Below are positions 13,336-27,008 of a stretch of 64,000 nt of DNA, piece by piece. The stretch is from Odontesthes bonariensis (taxonomy: Eukaryota; Chordata; Actinopteri; Atheriniformes; Atherinopsidae). The translations under genes were made by a program, and so were the position numbers. The DNA lies in the NCBI RefSeq assembly GCF_027942865.1, contig NC_134529.1, positions 20,810,467 to 20,874,466 of the forward strand. The letters are read 5' to 3'. Position 1 is the stretch's first letter. Every line of letters starts with the position of its first letter. Under the pieces are notes generated by a model. The model was given only the letters and a program-made list of their open reading frames with translations, was not told the origin of the DNA and did no database searches.

Positions 13336-16206
13336 TGTATTTCCACATGACTGCACGTGGCAGTTGGTACATTAAATATGTTCAGGTTGTGCACAGCCCT
13401 TTTGGCATCCGTACTCGAGGCAATTTTTTTTTTGCCGGCTTCTTTTTATTGCTCAGTTTCAGCATAGTTACGTCGTCAGTCACACTGCATCCTGTCAATC
13501 AGAGGTAGCAAATAGGGGCACACTAGGTCCCCGCTTTACGCAACCGGTCTGATCCGCGTTTCCACTCATATTACCCAGCATGAATCAATCTGACTAGGCA
13601 AAGAGAGGCTGACAGGGAATCATTACCCGCTTAATCCAATTACCCAAAATAATCTCATCATGTTAGGCGTGTAATCATGACGCCGCGGCCATTTCAGGCC
13701 GTGCACAGGTCAGGTGGGGCCCTTTAACGAATCATGGGTTGTTAACATCTGCCGAGTGGAAACCGAGGGGCCGATTTAAATGTCCAGATATCGATTGCTC
13801 TGTCAACATCGTTAGTGACAGAGAGAGAGAGCCCCGGTTCCATTTATAGATATTCCAGCTGACAGTTACACAGAGCCAGGTCTTGTTGCGATCACACATC
13901 CAAAGTGATGCGCCGTCTCCTCCGCTCGACATCATCACCCTCGCGGACTCTACCGACGTCTTTGCACGCCGGCGGGCCGCAGATAGGCATATGTGCAAAG
14001 TTCGTGCGAGTGTGTGCAGTGTATGGACATGAACTAAGAGCCCACGTGTTAATGTGCACATTTGGTTTAGAAATAAATTCCCTTACTGTTGATGGGGGGA
14101 GCATGCAGGGTGATGCAAGAATAAAAGTTCATGTAGGTGGTTTAGCGCTTCGAGTGCTTCAAGTACAAAACATTCATAAAGTGCTGCCACAGCTTGTTTC
14201 ACATATGATCAGACCACTTGTGAGGCGACTGCCTCATGCCATTAATCTTTTGATTAGGCTAGAAGAAGGGCAATCAAGCAGTTGGTTTGGTTTAATCCCA
14301 TGAAATCATAGCGCTGGGTTTATATTTAGTCCACACTCTTAATTACAGTCTGTGTGTGCATGTGTGTGTCACAGCAGCTCTATGAAAGACAAAACAGAGA
14401 GGATTAGTGACATTCGGAGGTGGATTAGCTTGGAACGTTGTGCCGCAACTTTTGAACCTGCCTTCGTACAGAGTATACTCTGTTATTTAAAAGATTATTC
14501 CTCTCGCTCTTCTTTCTGCTTTGACCAACCTGGTTTTTTTTTGTTTTTTTATTTAATTATTTATAACCCTCGACCAGATAATGCACAAGCTTTTAGGTAA
14601 AAACCTTTCATGTTCTATCAAATATTCTCCAAATCCAATAAACCCGAAAAAGATTCTCATCCTCTCAAACTCGGCGACACGCACAGCCTTTAACATTGAA
14701 CATCACGAGTCGTAACTCTTGACTGATTCGGGAGATAGGACGTTACAGGACGTTATGTTCTTCTCAATCCTTTTCTGCTTGCATCCAAGAGGGAAGTGCA
14801 TAAAATATGTAAAAAAGAAAAATTAACATGATGGAAGAACTTAGAAAAAGAGCTATTTCAAGCCTTTAGATTGCAGATTTGCTGCCTGTGAACGCCAACT
14901 TGACATCCCACAAAATGCACAGAAGGCTTTGCAGAAGAGGCCTACGAGATGGTTGGCTTTACCTCGCAACAAGCCACAAACCACCGCAGTGTGTAAACAA
15001 ACACCAGAGGGCATTGTGGGCAGAGAACGTCCTCCCAGATCCCCCCCGGCCCTCTTTAACCTCATTCCTCTTCCTGTTACCACAGTTTCTCCACCACAAA
15101 CCCCGCAGCGAGAGAATTTGCATAAATCTGCATTCCTTTTAAACCTCGTCTGCCTGACTGCTGAGCTGGCAAAGGTGGTGCTTATGTAAGCAGAGTCTAA
15201 CAGTGAGCAGTTAGATGGTAAATACAGAGGTCGTTCTTTCCATAAACACAACCCTGAAACGTCTTTATTATCGGCCTCTGAAAATCCCAAACCAGGCTTT
15301 CGCCTTCAAATCCTCTGAAAACGTGCTCTTTTTTTTTCTCTTTCCAATGACATCACCGAGTGGTTTTTATTAACGTTTACACCGATAATAGTAACTTATG
15401 ATTTCATTCCAATGCAAATCCAAGAGAAGGGGAAAGCAGGCAAGACTCAACTTGCGTGTCTGTCGTTTTTATCCGAGCGCTGACAAAAAAAATCCATCTC
15501 GCGCTTCTGTTTTAACTGGAGTATTTACACTACATCTCTAAACAGAGCATTGCCTGCGACAACATGTGGAAATTGCAACGAAATTATTCCCTGTAATTAC
15601 AAAACACAGTAATTGCATTAGCCTCTGATCCAACAGCACGGGCACAAATCTCTCAAAAGAATAAGCTTGGATAAACAACGAGCAGTGCATTCACGTGCGT
15701 CGCCTGGAGCTTAACTAACTATTAACTGACCTCTGGAGGATGAAGGGATCCAGCAGAGCCACACAGAGAAAGAGACTTCATACGAAAGCTGCCCAGGTAG
15801 ACGGTTTTTGCACCGCAACCACAGCTGGACTTTCATGAATGTTGGAACCGAGCTCTGCGGCCTCTCACTCGCTCCGACATTGTTGAGGGGAAACTCAATG
15901 AAGGCAGCAGTACTTGTGCTTTGCAGCCGTGAGGAAAAAATAAGCCATTAGAAAGCGAGCAGGAGAATGACAGCAAGACACACTGTGCATTTGGGAGACG
16001 AGATGTTGTGCAAACAGGACAGAAACAGGCTCAGCAACCCAAGGAATTTCAGTGCATTTTATTATGAATGGAGCTGGCTGCATGTAAGAGGAAAGCATGA
16101 GTTCCTGAGGACCCATTATCCATCCCACAGAGTTAATCCCTCTAATAAATTTCCGGGGCGAAACTCAAAATCACTTTGACATACTGGTGAAAAGTGACCC
16201 GTGCGC

Positions 16207-16237
16207 GTCATCATCATCATCCTCATCCTCATCCTCT
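16207..16237. repeat. Imperfect (CAT/CCT)n microsatellite
   Basis: A trinucleotide-type run of ATC repeats merges into TCC-containing hexamers (TCATCATCATCATCCTCATCC). It is an ordinary intronic microsatellite. Confidence 0.8.
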
Positions 16238-17002
16238 TCCCCTCTGAAACACAGCCAAACAGGGACATGCGGATAATACATACAAGAATCTGGCTTAAAA
16301 ATAGCCTGTGCGTCTGAATGTAAGAGGCAGCAGCAAAATAACAATTTAATCTTCAAAGTGTCTGGCCACGTGCAGCTTCAGAAAAAATAAATTAATAAAT
16401 ACAGCACATCTATGCATGTCGGAGGCGTGACACCTCAGGGAGAATACGAGTCAAGTGAGTGTAAATGCCAGCAACCAAGAAAATCTTACGAGCTCTGACA
16501 AGAAAACATTAGGCTCCTAGTTATTTTTGTCACCTGCCAGGCTGACGACAGGCTGCAGCGGGGAATGTGTCTTCTTCACACATCTGTTTAAGGGGAGCTG
16601 CCACACATTCCCGAGGTGTCTAATCTTGTCTAATTGTTTCCTGTTAAATTTGACCTCATATTGTCCTTCCAACTGGTCCACTTGTCTCCTCACAGCTTGG
16701 GGTCCACAGCATCTTTGGCTTAACCCCTGGGCTGACCTCAGTAAGTGCTGCTCGCGTTTATCTGATATCAACACTGTGTCTCTGCAGGACTGGAATAGGA
16801 GCATATGCAGAGGAAGTACTGTACATCATTCACAGGCAAATATAACTCCACCATTTCTGCTCGTTTTACTTTTAAGCAGCATTTGACGTTTGTGTAACAC
16901 ATGCTCACGTGATCTTTCCCTCCAGCTCTTCTGCATTTCAAATGTGCCACACATGGAATGCACGACAGGTTACAAAAATGTACATGTTTGGTCTTCTCCA
17001 CC

Positions 17003-17797
17003 TTAAAAGGGCAAGTTCGTTTTTTTTTTTTAAACCTGGACCTTATTTTTGGCATAAAATACGTTCATCTTCTCACCGAAAACAGTTTGGTGAAAGTCGG
17101 CGTCCTTCGGAAGATATTTAGAGATCCACGTATATCCATATAACGGGAGAGAACAGGGCATACACAATACAGCCTCTAAATAAGGCATTATCTGTCTTTA
17201 TTTCACTAATACTTTAAGAAGAATGAATGACTGAACGCGTCCACATGCGTCTAGTGGGATGACTTCATTGCGCGCCGTTGCAGCACAGCTCATTCACTCC
17301 GGTAAGGACGTCCATCGTACTCAAAGTCGTCGTCCACGTCGTCAAAATCTGATCAATATCCTGTCATGTTGCACAAAACTAACAGTAGCAAACTCCGTGT
17401 GAAGTTAGCCGACCGTCACAGAGCACGGAGTGAATGAGCTGTGCTGCAGCGGCGCGCGGCGATGAAGTCATCCCACTAGACGCACGTGTAGTAAGCCCAA
17501 ATAAAACCCCGAGAGCCACCGATAACAACAACACGGCAGCTATGAGCTAACAGAGCAATAGTATGCGTTAATTTGTCTTAAAGTATTGGTGAAATAAAGA
17601 CAGATAATGCCTTATTTAGAGGCTGTATTGTCTATGTCCTGTTCTCTCCCATTATATGGATATACATGGATCTCAAGTGATCTAAATATCTTCCGAAGGA
17701 CGCCGACTTTCACCAAACTGTTATCGGTGAGTAGATGAACGTATTTTAAGCCAGAAATAAGGTCCAGGTTTAAAAAAAAAACTAACTTCCCCTTTAA
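17003..17797. mobile_element. TTAA-flanked foldback MITE with very long inverted repeats
   Basis: Both ends are TTAA followed by AGGG-type termini: TTAAAAGGGCAAGTT at the left and TTAAAGGGGAAGTT read inward from the right. The two arms are inverted copies over most of the element. Shared blocks include TTTAAACCTGGACCTTATTT, CAGTTTGGTGAAAGTCGG, TACAGCCTCTAAATAAGG and GTCTAGTGGGATGACTTC, and near the centre CAGCTCATTCACTCCG. The unpaired centre is only about 100 bases. There is no transposase ORF. TTAA target choice fits the Kolobok or piggyBac superfamilies; I favour Kolobok-like but cannot prove it. Confidence 0.88.
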
Positions 17798-18860
17798 CTG
17801 TCAAACAACTCACTCTCCTAGGCTGTACATCTACCTACACCTCTCCTCCAGATGATGACAGGTTTAGTTTCTCTTTCTTTCTTTGTCAAACTTTTACTTC
17901 TGGTTAGCAACCTGTTTCCACTTAGTTTACTTTGTGCAATGTTGCCTATTAACCAACACCACCCTGCTTGTTTTGGAAATGACCTTGACAACTATATGTA
18001 AACACAGATAATGAAGCCTTTCTCTCGGTTTAGTTAACGCCACTTTTATTGAACAAACCTGAGGGCAATTTAACGATAGCCATACCACCCAAGCAATAGA
18101 AGGAGGCATGACGAGAAGACCTCTTTAAAAAGGCATCAGTAAAACCTCAAAAGCTGGAAACTATGTATAAAAAAAAAAAAAAAATAGGATATACCCAGCT
18201 GTTCCTATGAAAGGGATTAAAAAAAAAATAATAATTATGCTAATCAAGCAAACTCCTCCTAATTGCCCAAAAAGTAATTGCGGTTAGGTGGTTGTGTCCC
18301 GACTGCGACAGGCCTGATCAGAATTAGTCAAAAAACACAAAACAGGAAGTTCAAGAAGGCAAAGAGAAAATAGATTTAACGCTAATAAACCCACACGCAC
18401 TCTGTGTGTGTCAGAGCACTTCGCACAGTACACAATCAATAAAAAACAGCAGCAACTCAGCAAAACCCGGCTCCAAGCACGGGGCAGTGATTAACTGCGC
18501 CTGTAAACACTTAACTGCAGCTAATGAACGGCTTCATCAAGCAGTGTTGTTCCAAACATCAACCCTATTTGCAGCCTTTAGGCAATAATGGCATTTACGG
18601 CTGCTGCTGCCGCCCAGTTTTAAAAATGATGGGCATTGCATTTAGGAGGAAAGAACACATTATGACATCATATACATACCGTAGCCAAGCACAAGGGGAG
18701 AATTTAAAATGCCATAACACATTATGCAATGGTATAATTCCATGAGTGCCACTGTAGTACTGAGGCTTTCTATCCTTTTAATAAACCCTGTGTCTGACTT
18801 TATAGCCATTAGGTTTATTAGTGCTGCCTGTATGGGGGGCTATAACGCACACACATATAA

Positions 18861-18884
18861 CACACACACACACACACACACACA
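18861..18884. repeat. (CA)12 microsatellite
   Basis: A clean CA dinucleotide run. A shorter (CA) stretch follows at about 19,019-19,032. Confidence 0.95.
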
Positions 18885-19529
18885 AATATACCAAGGCGAG
18901 ACACACAGGAATAAATTCCATTAGCAAGTGAGACTAGAGGTTTATAGCCAGATGGTTAACCTGCCCTGAATCAATCTGATAAAGACTACAGCAGGACTCT
19001 GGCCTCACGCAGAGACGTACACACACACACACATACACATAAACCTCATAAAGTCTAATGGAAACTCATCAACTGGAAATTTGATTATTCAAGACCTCTC
19101 TGGCACCCCATCAGCTGGTCGTCAGGCCACGCTTTTTCTTACTTTATGATACATGGCTATCGTCTGCGCAGCAGGGCAGTTACAGAGGCACTTTGGTTTG
19201 ATGCATCTTCTGATGGGTCAGAATCCGAGCCCTGCCTTATTAATCTATGCGCTGCCATCTTTAAGGGCTTCTTTGTGTGGGCTGCCATAGATAAATGCAG
19301 CAAAAAAAAAAAAAAAAAAAAGCAACATGCGTTGCCAAACTGTAAATTAAGACTGGAGAAATGTGCTGCCACTGAGCTCTGAAACCACTGAACTGGTGGT
19401 AGAATAAAATATGCAAGTGGAAAAGTGAGGGGGGAAAAAACATTTGTGTTTATAAATCCTTCAAAACTGTTCCAGAACCCCCCGAGAGAACCGTTTCAGA
19501 TGTCCAAGATTAACATTGTAGTTATAGAT

Positions 19530-20181
19530 TTAAAGGGATATGACCATTTCTTTTTAACTGGGGTTTTGTGAAGTGCTTATGTCTTGTTTCCAGCAGTCAG
19601 TATCGCCTGACAACATTCAGTTGGTTCTTAGTTGGAAAAGAAAGGACTGGTAAGAGCAAATTTGCTACGACGAAGTCAAACCTCGAACTTGGAGTGGTTT
19701 AAGCGAGTGCAATACTTTGGACTTTTACAATGGTTTGCTTTGGCCTCAAACAGGTTTTTTTATATTCGCTGTGTATTTTTCAAACTGAAGAAATGTCTGT
19801 GTCACGCTGTAGTGCTTGGCACCAATCGGTGTGAGCTCGTGCAGTGGCCTGTAGAAAAAGTGTAAGTGTAAGAAAACAGCCGCTTTATGCCGAAGGGAAC
19901 TAGATTAAAAATTAAATAATACAGAGTCTGCTCAGACTATTATGGGTGTATGTGTTTTGAGATGTTTCAGATGCCAAAAATTCACTCATCCCCTGCACCA
20001 ATGTTTGAGTAGCTGCTAGCTTGACATAGCTGCTAGCTTGGCGTAGCTGCCCACGCTCCCTCGCTACTTTACAAAGCCGAGAGCGGAGCGTTCCGACTGC
20101 TGTCATATGTGCACATAAGTACTTCACACAACTCCAGTAAAAAACAAACAAACGAAAAAAGAAAAAGTAATATCCCTTTAA
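19530..20181. mobile_element. TTAA-flanked MITE
   Basis: The left end reads TTAAAGGGATATGACC, and the right end read inward is TTAAAGGGATATTACT. Further matched inverted blocks follow (GTGAAGTGCTTATG against GTGAAGTACTTATG, and CAGCAGTC in both arms). It carries no transposase. The terminal motif TTAAAGG is shared with other TTAA elements in this window. Near 20,010 the interior has an approximate direct repeat of AGCTGCTAGCTTG. Confidence 0.8.
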
Positions 20182-21095
20182 GTGCAAGAAACACAGGTGG
20201 TTGGGTTTATTTAACTTAGCTTATAAATTAGGCAACATTTTCAAATTGCTCTACTAGCATAGCTCTTAAAAACCTTTAAAAAATTTAGGGTAAGTTAACA
20301 GTACAAAAAAAAAAAAGTTCTTTTATGTATTTTAGAGTATTTTTTTTATGTGAACTGCAGCCAACAGGGCCACAGACCTTTACTAATGTGCGACGCAATC
20401 TTAATGTGTCAACGACAGCTAGAATTTGTACTCTACTATTTTTACAATGTAACCACCAAGACCGTTGTTCCCATTTGCCTTCAAGCTGTTAAAGATTTAG
20501 CACCAAACATGAGTCAACACCAAGACTAACTTTATCCTGGCCAGCACAGTTGGGTCAGACACTGCTTGGCCTCCATTGTCGTTTGTGGAGCCAGCTGTCC
20601 TTTGGAAGCTGCTGTGTCAGCTCACATTAACAGTGAGTGACAAAGATCACGATGAGACAACAGTGACCAGGTGGTCCCTCCGATTCAGTGGAGCCAACGG
20701 ACAAGACATGTAGTGAAACGGAGGGTGGTAAACAGTGAATCGTTACCAGACCTGAGTAAAAGAAACGGTGGTAGAGGCTGGCCATATTCCAAATACTATT
20801 AACCCAAAAGTCTTTGTTTACATGTCTAAACTTTTAAAAAGGAGGGAGATAAGCCAGGTCTAAGTCCTTTTTTACCCCTTTTTTTTAATGTAGGGTTATC
20901 AAACCTCTAATCATCTTACTGTAAAAGCTTACCAAAAAGCCAGATTAGTAAGCAGGAGCATATGCTAGCTTTTTGTACTTGACAAAATTTGCGTTTTCAG
21001 CCGGAGGAGGAGGCGTGTTACAGCCCTCCTTGTGCTTAACATGTTCAGGTTCCTTCCCACCGTGTAAAGACTCGCAGGCTGGGCTAAGTGGCCGA

Positions 21096-21271
21096 CTGTA
21101 AATTGCCCGTAGGTGTGAATTTGTTACTCTCCCAGGCTGTGTAATGATCACACCTCTGTGAAAGACTGGGCGACCTGCTTGGGGTGGACAGCCTGTCACT
21201 CAGTGGGTTCTGGGAAAGGTTCCAACATCCCTGAAAACATGCGCAGGATAAAAGAGGAGAGTGACGGATGG
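21096..21271 (+). repeat. Degenerate copy of a common teleost interspersed repeat
   Basis: The sequence begins near TGTAAATTGCCCGTAGGTGTG and runs through AAAGACTGGGCGACCTGCTTGG to a block near CACTCAGTGGG and GGATAAAAGAGG. It resembles the widespread fish repeat containing AAATTGCCC, GACTGGCGACCTG and a GGATAAGCGG-type end. I recognise the family by these blocks only and cannot assign its class. Confidence 0.55.
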
Positions 21272-24024
21272 ACTGACCAAAAAGAAAGCTCAGCTTATAA
21301 CAACAACTTCTTATAGTGAATGTGTCTGCCTACCTGGCTAAAATTTGGTTTTATATGCATAAAATACATGTTTCAATCCTGCTATAATGAACAGAAACTG
21401 AAATAAATTTGACCCGTCTGTCACTGTTTTTCCCCTCAAGAGGCAGTTCAGCAAGAGGGATTGTTCACAGACGTGGACTTACGTAACCCACTGAATGTTT
21501 TTATTGCAACATTATGACAATAAGCTGCACCCACTGCACCTTTCATCCAAGTTCCTGTCAGCACACACTCTTCTTATTGCTGCCATTCCCCGGAAATTTA
21601 GAGCCTCAAAGTGGTCACACCCAGAAAGTCTTTAACATCTGTAGTCTTGCAACAATCACAGTTTTATAGTGAACATTTCACAGCCGCTCATAACTCAGAA
21701 AAAAAAATTGTAAATAAGTCGACTTTAGACCACCTCTGGGGAGTTTGATGGTAGCGCAGCATTTGCGCAGCTGGGAACACTCCAGGTTGCATCACTTGTG
21801 AAATGCACTCATTTTGGCAATGTGATGGACGATGGAATGCTGAAGGGAGTGTGTATTACAGAATCTCAAGTATCAGGCACAACGCAGGTCTAAACTCTGT
21901 ATTATTACTACAAATATTAATTGTATATCCTTGAATTTGGGACACCTTTCTCTTAGTCTCCTCTATTGAGCACTCATCCAGTTTCTTCCTCATCTTTATC
22001 CTCCTCTCACAGCCTCCATCTCTTCTCCCATTCAAATCCACCCCACTCGTGCCTTTAGGTCTTCTCCTGACCCTCCATATCCCCAAATCTTCTCAATTTC
22101 CTCCAACTCAATCTCCCCCTCCTCTTGCATTTTTCTCCGCTTAAAGAATTTCTCAGATTTCCCTGTCGGCCGCTGATGCGGGCTCCCCAAAAACCTCCTC
22201 CGTCAGCCTTTCCACCCGCTTGGTGAACCGCGCCGCCATGACTGCGGTAATTACGACATCCACACAACAAGGATCGACTGCCTGACTACGGTTTCATTCT
22301 ACTTATCTCATCCAGTATTTTCCAAACTGTCAATTATTAACTCCTGCATGGAAACTGCTCACATTGTACCTTTCATCTTGCTTCACATTGCCTAAAGGCT
22401 GCGCCATGTGTAGTCTAGGTCTGGAGGATTACTAAACCACTCGCACATGGCACAGGCTCCCTCTTCAATCTCTTCCATTTAAAACCTACTGTTACTGTTT
22501 GATGTGCTTGCGCTGACGACAGAGAGACCCTATAGGTAGAGAACACACATTCCTCCTTGAGAGAGAACAGCTTTGGAGCCAAGAAAAAGCATTTGGCCAT
22601 CTACATTCCGCTGCAGCAGGATCCAACTTGTTTAGAAGTTTTCGGACAAAAAAAAAAAAAAAAACATAACAAAAGCTGTCAGGAGGAATTTGTCAAAAAG
22701 CGGCGTGAGAGGTATACAGTAGAGAAGCATGTATTGTAGCTAAGGACATGCCTCTTTGTGGTGAAAGCAGAGCACAGCACACCCCATAATACTGAATAAA
22801 AGGGCACGGTAACCTAGCAACAAGCAAAAAGGGGAACGCTGCTTGCCCTGCAGTGTCCTCTGTTGCTCCTGGATCTTAAACCTGGCATGCCGGCCGAGAA
22901 GTTCCTTCAGCATCCTTCTCGCAGTTTGCCCCCATTTTCCTACAAAGTGCTATTAAGAGACCGTGTTGCACCCCAATAAGGACACTTTCATCAACTGCGC
23001 ATGTCATATAACACTGTTATGTCTTCTAAAGGGTTTAAGAGAGCGCCTGGGTTTATACAGTGCCTATCATACGCAGGGCTACGTGCCATGTATTTAAAAG
23101 AGTGGTGGGCAGAGATACAGCACTGGATCCCACTTTCCAAATCCTTTTAAGCCATCCTCTCCCAAAACCCTCTGCCATGTTGCAGAGAGCCACTGCAGAG
23201 CTACATCAATGGTTTAATCCCCTTACATCTTTTGTTGACTGAAAGATAATTTAGCAAGATAGAGCTCGTACATGGTAGGAGACAACGCGCAGTAAAGCAT
23301 CTTCTGAAATGCCACAGTGCTGGCTCGGTTTATCTGCTCCTGATCGCAATTACAAAAACTGTCGGGGAGCCCATCAAAGAGCGTTCACCAAGGAAACAAG
23401 TGGGATTTTCAAGAGTCATGCTTCTTTGCAGAGCCATTTGTACTTGAGGAAAACGAACCGCGTTCACACACAGAATGCATTCAGTGTCATTACAAGCAGC
23501 CATCGTGGAAAATGTCACATCTTGGCCTGGAAAGATCTTGTCTTCCTCATCAGTCAACAAATGTCACTAATATTTTAGCCTTCAAAATCCTGCAATAAAT
23601 GGTAGAAGTGGTGGCAACAACCAGAGTTCATTAAATCAGGTGGCAAAAAACACGCAAAAAGACTTTAAGTGATATTACGTTTTGTTTATAGCGCTCGTTT
23701 CTGGAACTTTATGTCGTCCAAATTAAAACAGTCACCAACAGTCAGACAAATTATGAGGCCCTAAGGTTGCTTTATAAGAAGTACTTCAAGTAATGGGTCT
23801 ACCAAACTGTTGTTTTGCTAGCTGGAGCCAGAGTCAAAAGTGTGCCGATGTCTCCCAAGAGCAGCAGCAGAGGAGTGGTGGTCAGAACCAAAGAGGCCGC
23901 AGTGCAGAAGGGGAGAAACGAACTGGCTATAATTGGCTGTCGTGAGTGTCATCTCCTCTCAATGTGCGAGCGAGACAAATATCTTCCTCCACTCGCCTCA
24001 TCTGACCAATTCCAAGCGAAGTTA

Positions 24025-24090
24025 GGATAGAAATAGAATAGGATAGAAAAACACTTTATTCATCCCCCAGTGGGGGAAATTGAAAAAGAA
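24025..24090 (-). repeat. LINE 3'-tail fragment
   Basis: Read on the minus strand, this is AATTTCCCCCACTGGGGG, then GATGAATAAAGTGTTTTTC. This is the tail sequence that ends many fish non-LTR retrotransposons (Rex3/RTE-like tails). Only the terminal piece is present, as usual for 5'-truncated insertions. Confidence 0.6.
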
Positions 24091-26244
24091 GGCCGTCTGG
24101 ACACAAACTGGCTTTAAACAGAACAAGATAGGGTGCCGTGATGACACTCATGATGAAATCAAATTCCGTCGACTCACTTTTCATCTATTAATCTCCACCC
24201 GCCAATCTCTAACCACAGCCTCTGTGTAACCAGACATTATCTGTACATCTGATGAAGCCAAAGAGGATCGGAGGGAAACCCAAAAACATCCCCGGATAAT
24301 CACATTGACAGCCCTGCTGGTTGGTAAAACCAACGCAATTATCCTCCGGTTCCATGATACACGCCGACATATGAGAAGATAAAACGCCCCCTGGTCCCTC
24401 AGCTGCCAGTTATTGATTAGGCCAGACAAACTCCTTCTCCGTGCATTTTGCATTCTCATATGATTATCAGCTTCCGCGTAAGCGCTTTACGCTCGTTGCG
24501 GTCAGTGGAATCGAAGGCCCGGCTCCATTCAAATGAGTAATGTATTTGATCAGCCCATATAATCTGAGGCCTTGCTCGGTTAAGTGGGTTGCGTGTAATA
24601 CCCTTCTGATAGAATTTCGGCAGACATGTGACTGCTGTTGAGAATTGCGAAGAGCAGCACAACTGGAATGAAAGGAAAGACAACGTCTGATCTACGCTTT
24701 TACACACATCATCCAAGGGCTTGTTTAAGGATTTGTTCATGTGGGTCAAACTCGTTTTGTTTGCTCTATCCCCCTCATACAGTGGATTCTCTTTTTTTTT
24801 TAATTTTGCTGTACAAAGTCTATACTTTTAGAGAGACTGGAAAAAAAAACAGCTTTTCGTACCATGCGGTTGACAAAAGGCAACACTGACATATGGCCTT
24901 AATGTAGAGCATTACCAGAAATGAGGAGGAGGAGGGTGGATACCATGCAACTTCCCCTAAACTCCCAAGTTGTTCCAGGGTATCCTATTTCTGCGTTCAT
25001 CTCGCATAGTTTGATGTGGCCGACTTTCATCAGATTGTTACTCCCTCTTTTCGGGATAGCAGAAAAATGAACGTTTCAAGTCCCATTCCGAACCAAAACG
25101 GAGACAAGTTTAGTTACGCAGTCCAGCCTGCGAGAGGAAATGAGCAGCAGAGAAGGGTCACCTGAAACCATCCGCAAAAGACTAAAAATTCCAGAGGATG
25201 TAGAAACAGTGTTGTAGACTGTAAAATTCATTCCAGATGCTTCAGCAAAAATGTCAAACTCTGAATAATCTCATCCATCTCAGTGGCCCACTGCCAGTTT
25301 CACATTTTTCTGCATGTGCACCAGCTATGCAGATATCCAGATAAGTTCCAGTCTGCGAAGATGTTATCCTCTCGGCAACAAAAGCATTTAGCTACTTCTT
25401 TATCACAGCAGATTCTGCACAAATTTCAAAAACCACGGAATAACTATTTCAGCCTGAAAACTCATGAGCACTATGGGACCTACCAGAGGGGGACAATTTA
25501 TAACCGTTAGACTAGAGGTTGGAAATGGGTGACAGCGCTGTGTAAACTGAAGCAAGGTGAAGACCTCTGCTGACTCCAGTCTCCAATGTCACAGCAGCCC
25601 AAACCAAAGTGCTGACAGGCAGAAAATCCAGATAAACACCTTGTTCCTCCCAGGCCACGAAAGAAGCTGATGCGCTCCGTCTACAAGTTGCTGACTTCTG
25701 GCAACCTGGGGACTGTTGAAGGTCACTGGGTGTGTTGCACAGATAAAAATCAAACTGCTGATGGTGACTTTATGCTATGGCCCCAGATGGGTTTTTTGTC
25801 CTCGTGCCACCTGAACTCCATTACTTTTTTGATCTACCTCTCCTTTCCCTTATTTGCATCCTAATCAGCCGATCTAACACCTCTGACATGTAGCACTGGT
25901 CGATAAGGCTCTCGGCACGGGCTCAATGCCCATAAAAATCAGCCCGAGTCGCTTAAGGGCAGGCTGCCAACAGAGAACAAGCAAGGGACATGGTGGAGTC
26001 AAACAATAGTGCCCTCAAGGTAAATTTGTCGAGGTGCTTTCTGGCCCTTAAAAAAGATTATACTGTAAAAGTTTAGCGCGTGTTCAATAGCGTGTGGTTA
26101 TGTCGGAAGATCTGAAAATCAAATTGATGCACTTTAAAGAGGGTTCTGGCACTGAAAGCTGGCAGGTTCTCTCATCTGTCATTCCAAAAAAATTATACAG
26201 TAACAATGTTAATGTTATTATCAATTATTAAGAAAGACATATTT

Positions 26245-26436
26245 GGGGCGGTCGGTGGCGTAGTGGGTTAAGCAGCCGCCCCATGTACAGAGGCTACAGT
26301 CCTCGCTGCAGCTGGCCGGTTCGAGTCCCGCACCAAGCGGCCCTGTGCTGTGTGTCTTTCCCCTCTCTCTGCCCCCTGCTTCCTGTCTCTCTCAAACTGT
26401 CCTAACATTAAAGGCATAAAAAGCCCCCCCAAAAAA
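26245..26436 (+). mobile_element. tRNA-derived SINE with target-site duplications
   Basis: The head is tRNA-like, with an A-box-like segment (GTGGCGTAGTGGGTTA) and a B box (GGTTCGAGTCC), followed by a pyrimidine-rich body and the tail AAAGGCATAAAAAGCC plus an A run. It is flanked by 15-base direct repeats, AAGAAAGACATATTT at 26,230-26,244 and AAGAAAGACGTATTT at 26,437-26,451, which differ at one base. These mark an L1-type target-primed insertion. The near-perfect duplication suggests a fairly young copy. The antisense open frame across it is a by-product. Confidence 0.93.
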
Positions 26437-26680
26437 AAGAAAGACGTATTTAAAAGATTCACGCAACCAACATTATCTCACCCAGTGGTTTGTTCATCAT
26501 CTTTGCTGTTGCCATCACCACTTTTGTAAACTGGACATTATGAGCAAGTCACTAAATGACAACGACAAATGCCCTTCGGCTAGCAGCTTGTTACTTAAAT
26601 TGTAAATTTGTCTAAAATCCCAACATCCTTTTACTGTCCTTTTAAAAAAATGAAAAAAACACAAATGGGACCAAACAGAA

Positions 26681-27008
26681 CAGTGTTTCCCGCAGGAAAT
26701 TGCTTAGTCAAGGTGGTGAGTCGTTGGCCGGGGGGGGGGGGCTGTTAGAGCAATAACGAAGCTGTTTAGGAGCTGTAACACTTTTTTATTTACATCATTA
26801 ACTATTTACATTAACAACCAGTAGGTGTCGCAATTCAATGTTATCAATGCTGTCTTTTAATGTCTGACCCTAGCAAAGCATTATTACTTCGGTTTAAAAA
26901 AATAAATATAAAAAAATAAAAATAAAATTTTTTGCGAACATTGGCAAGGCGGCAGTGCGAGTGTGCTAAGGCGGCCGCCTTGACTATAATGCGCTGCGGG
27001 AAACACTG
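26681..27008. mobile_element. hAT-like MITE
   Basis: The ends are inverted copies of CAGTGTTTCCCGCAG (left 26,681-26,695; right the complement, ending at 27,008). CAGTG-type termini are typical of hAT nonautonomous elements in fish. The interior of about 300 bp is AT-rich, contains a G10 run, and has no coding capacity. I could not define a convincing 8-bp duplication. Confidence 0.78.

Noticed and set aside
14853-15290. Minus-strand ORF of 145 codons
   Set aside because: No recognisable motif and a competing open frame on the other strand; treated as chance.
26247-26335. tRNA gene
   Set aside because: A and B boxes are present, but the acceptor stem does not pair, and the SINE body, A-tail and target duplications show a retroposon.
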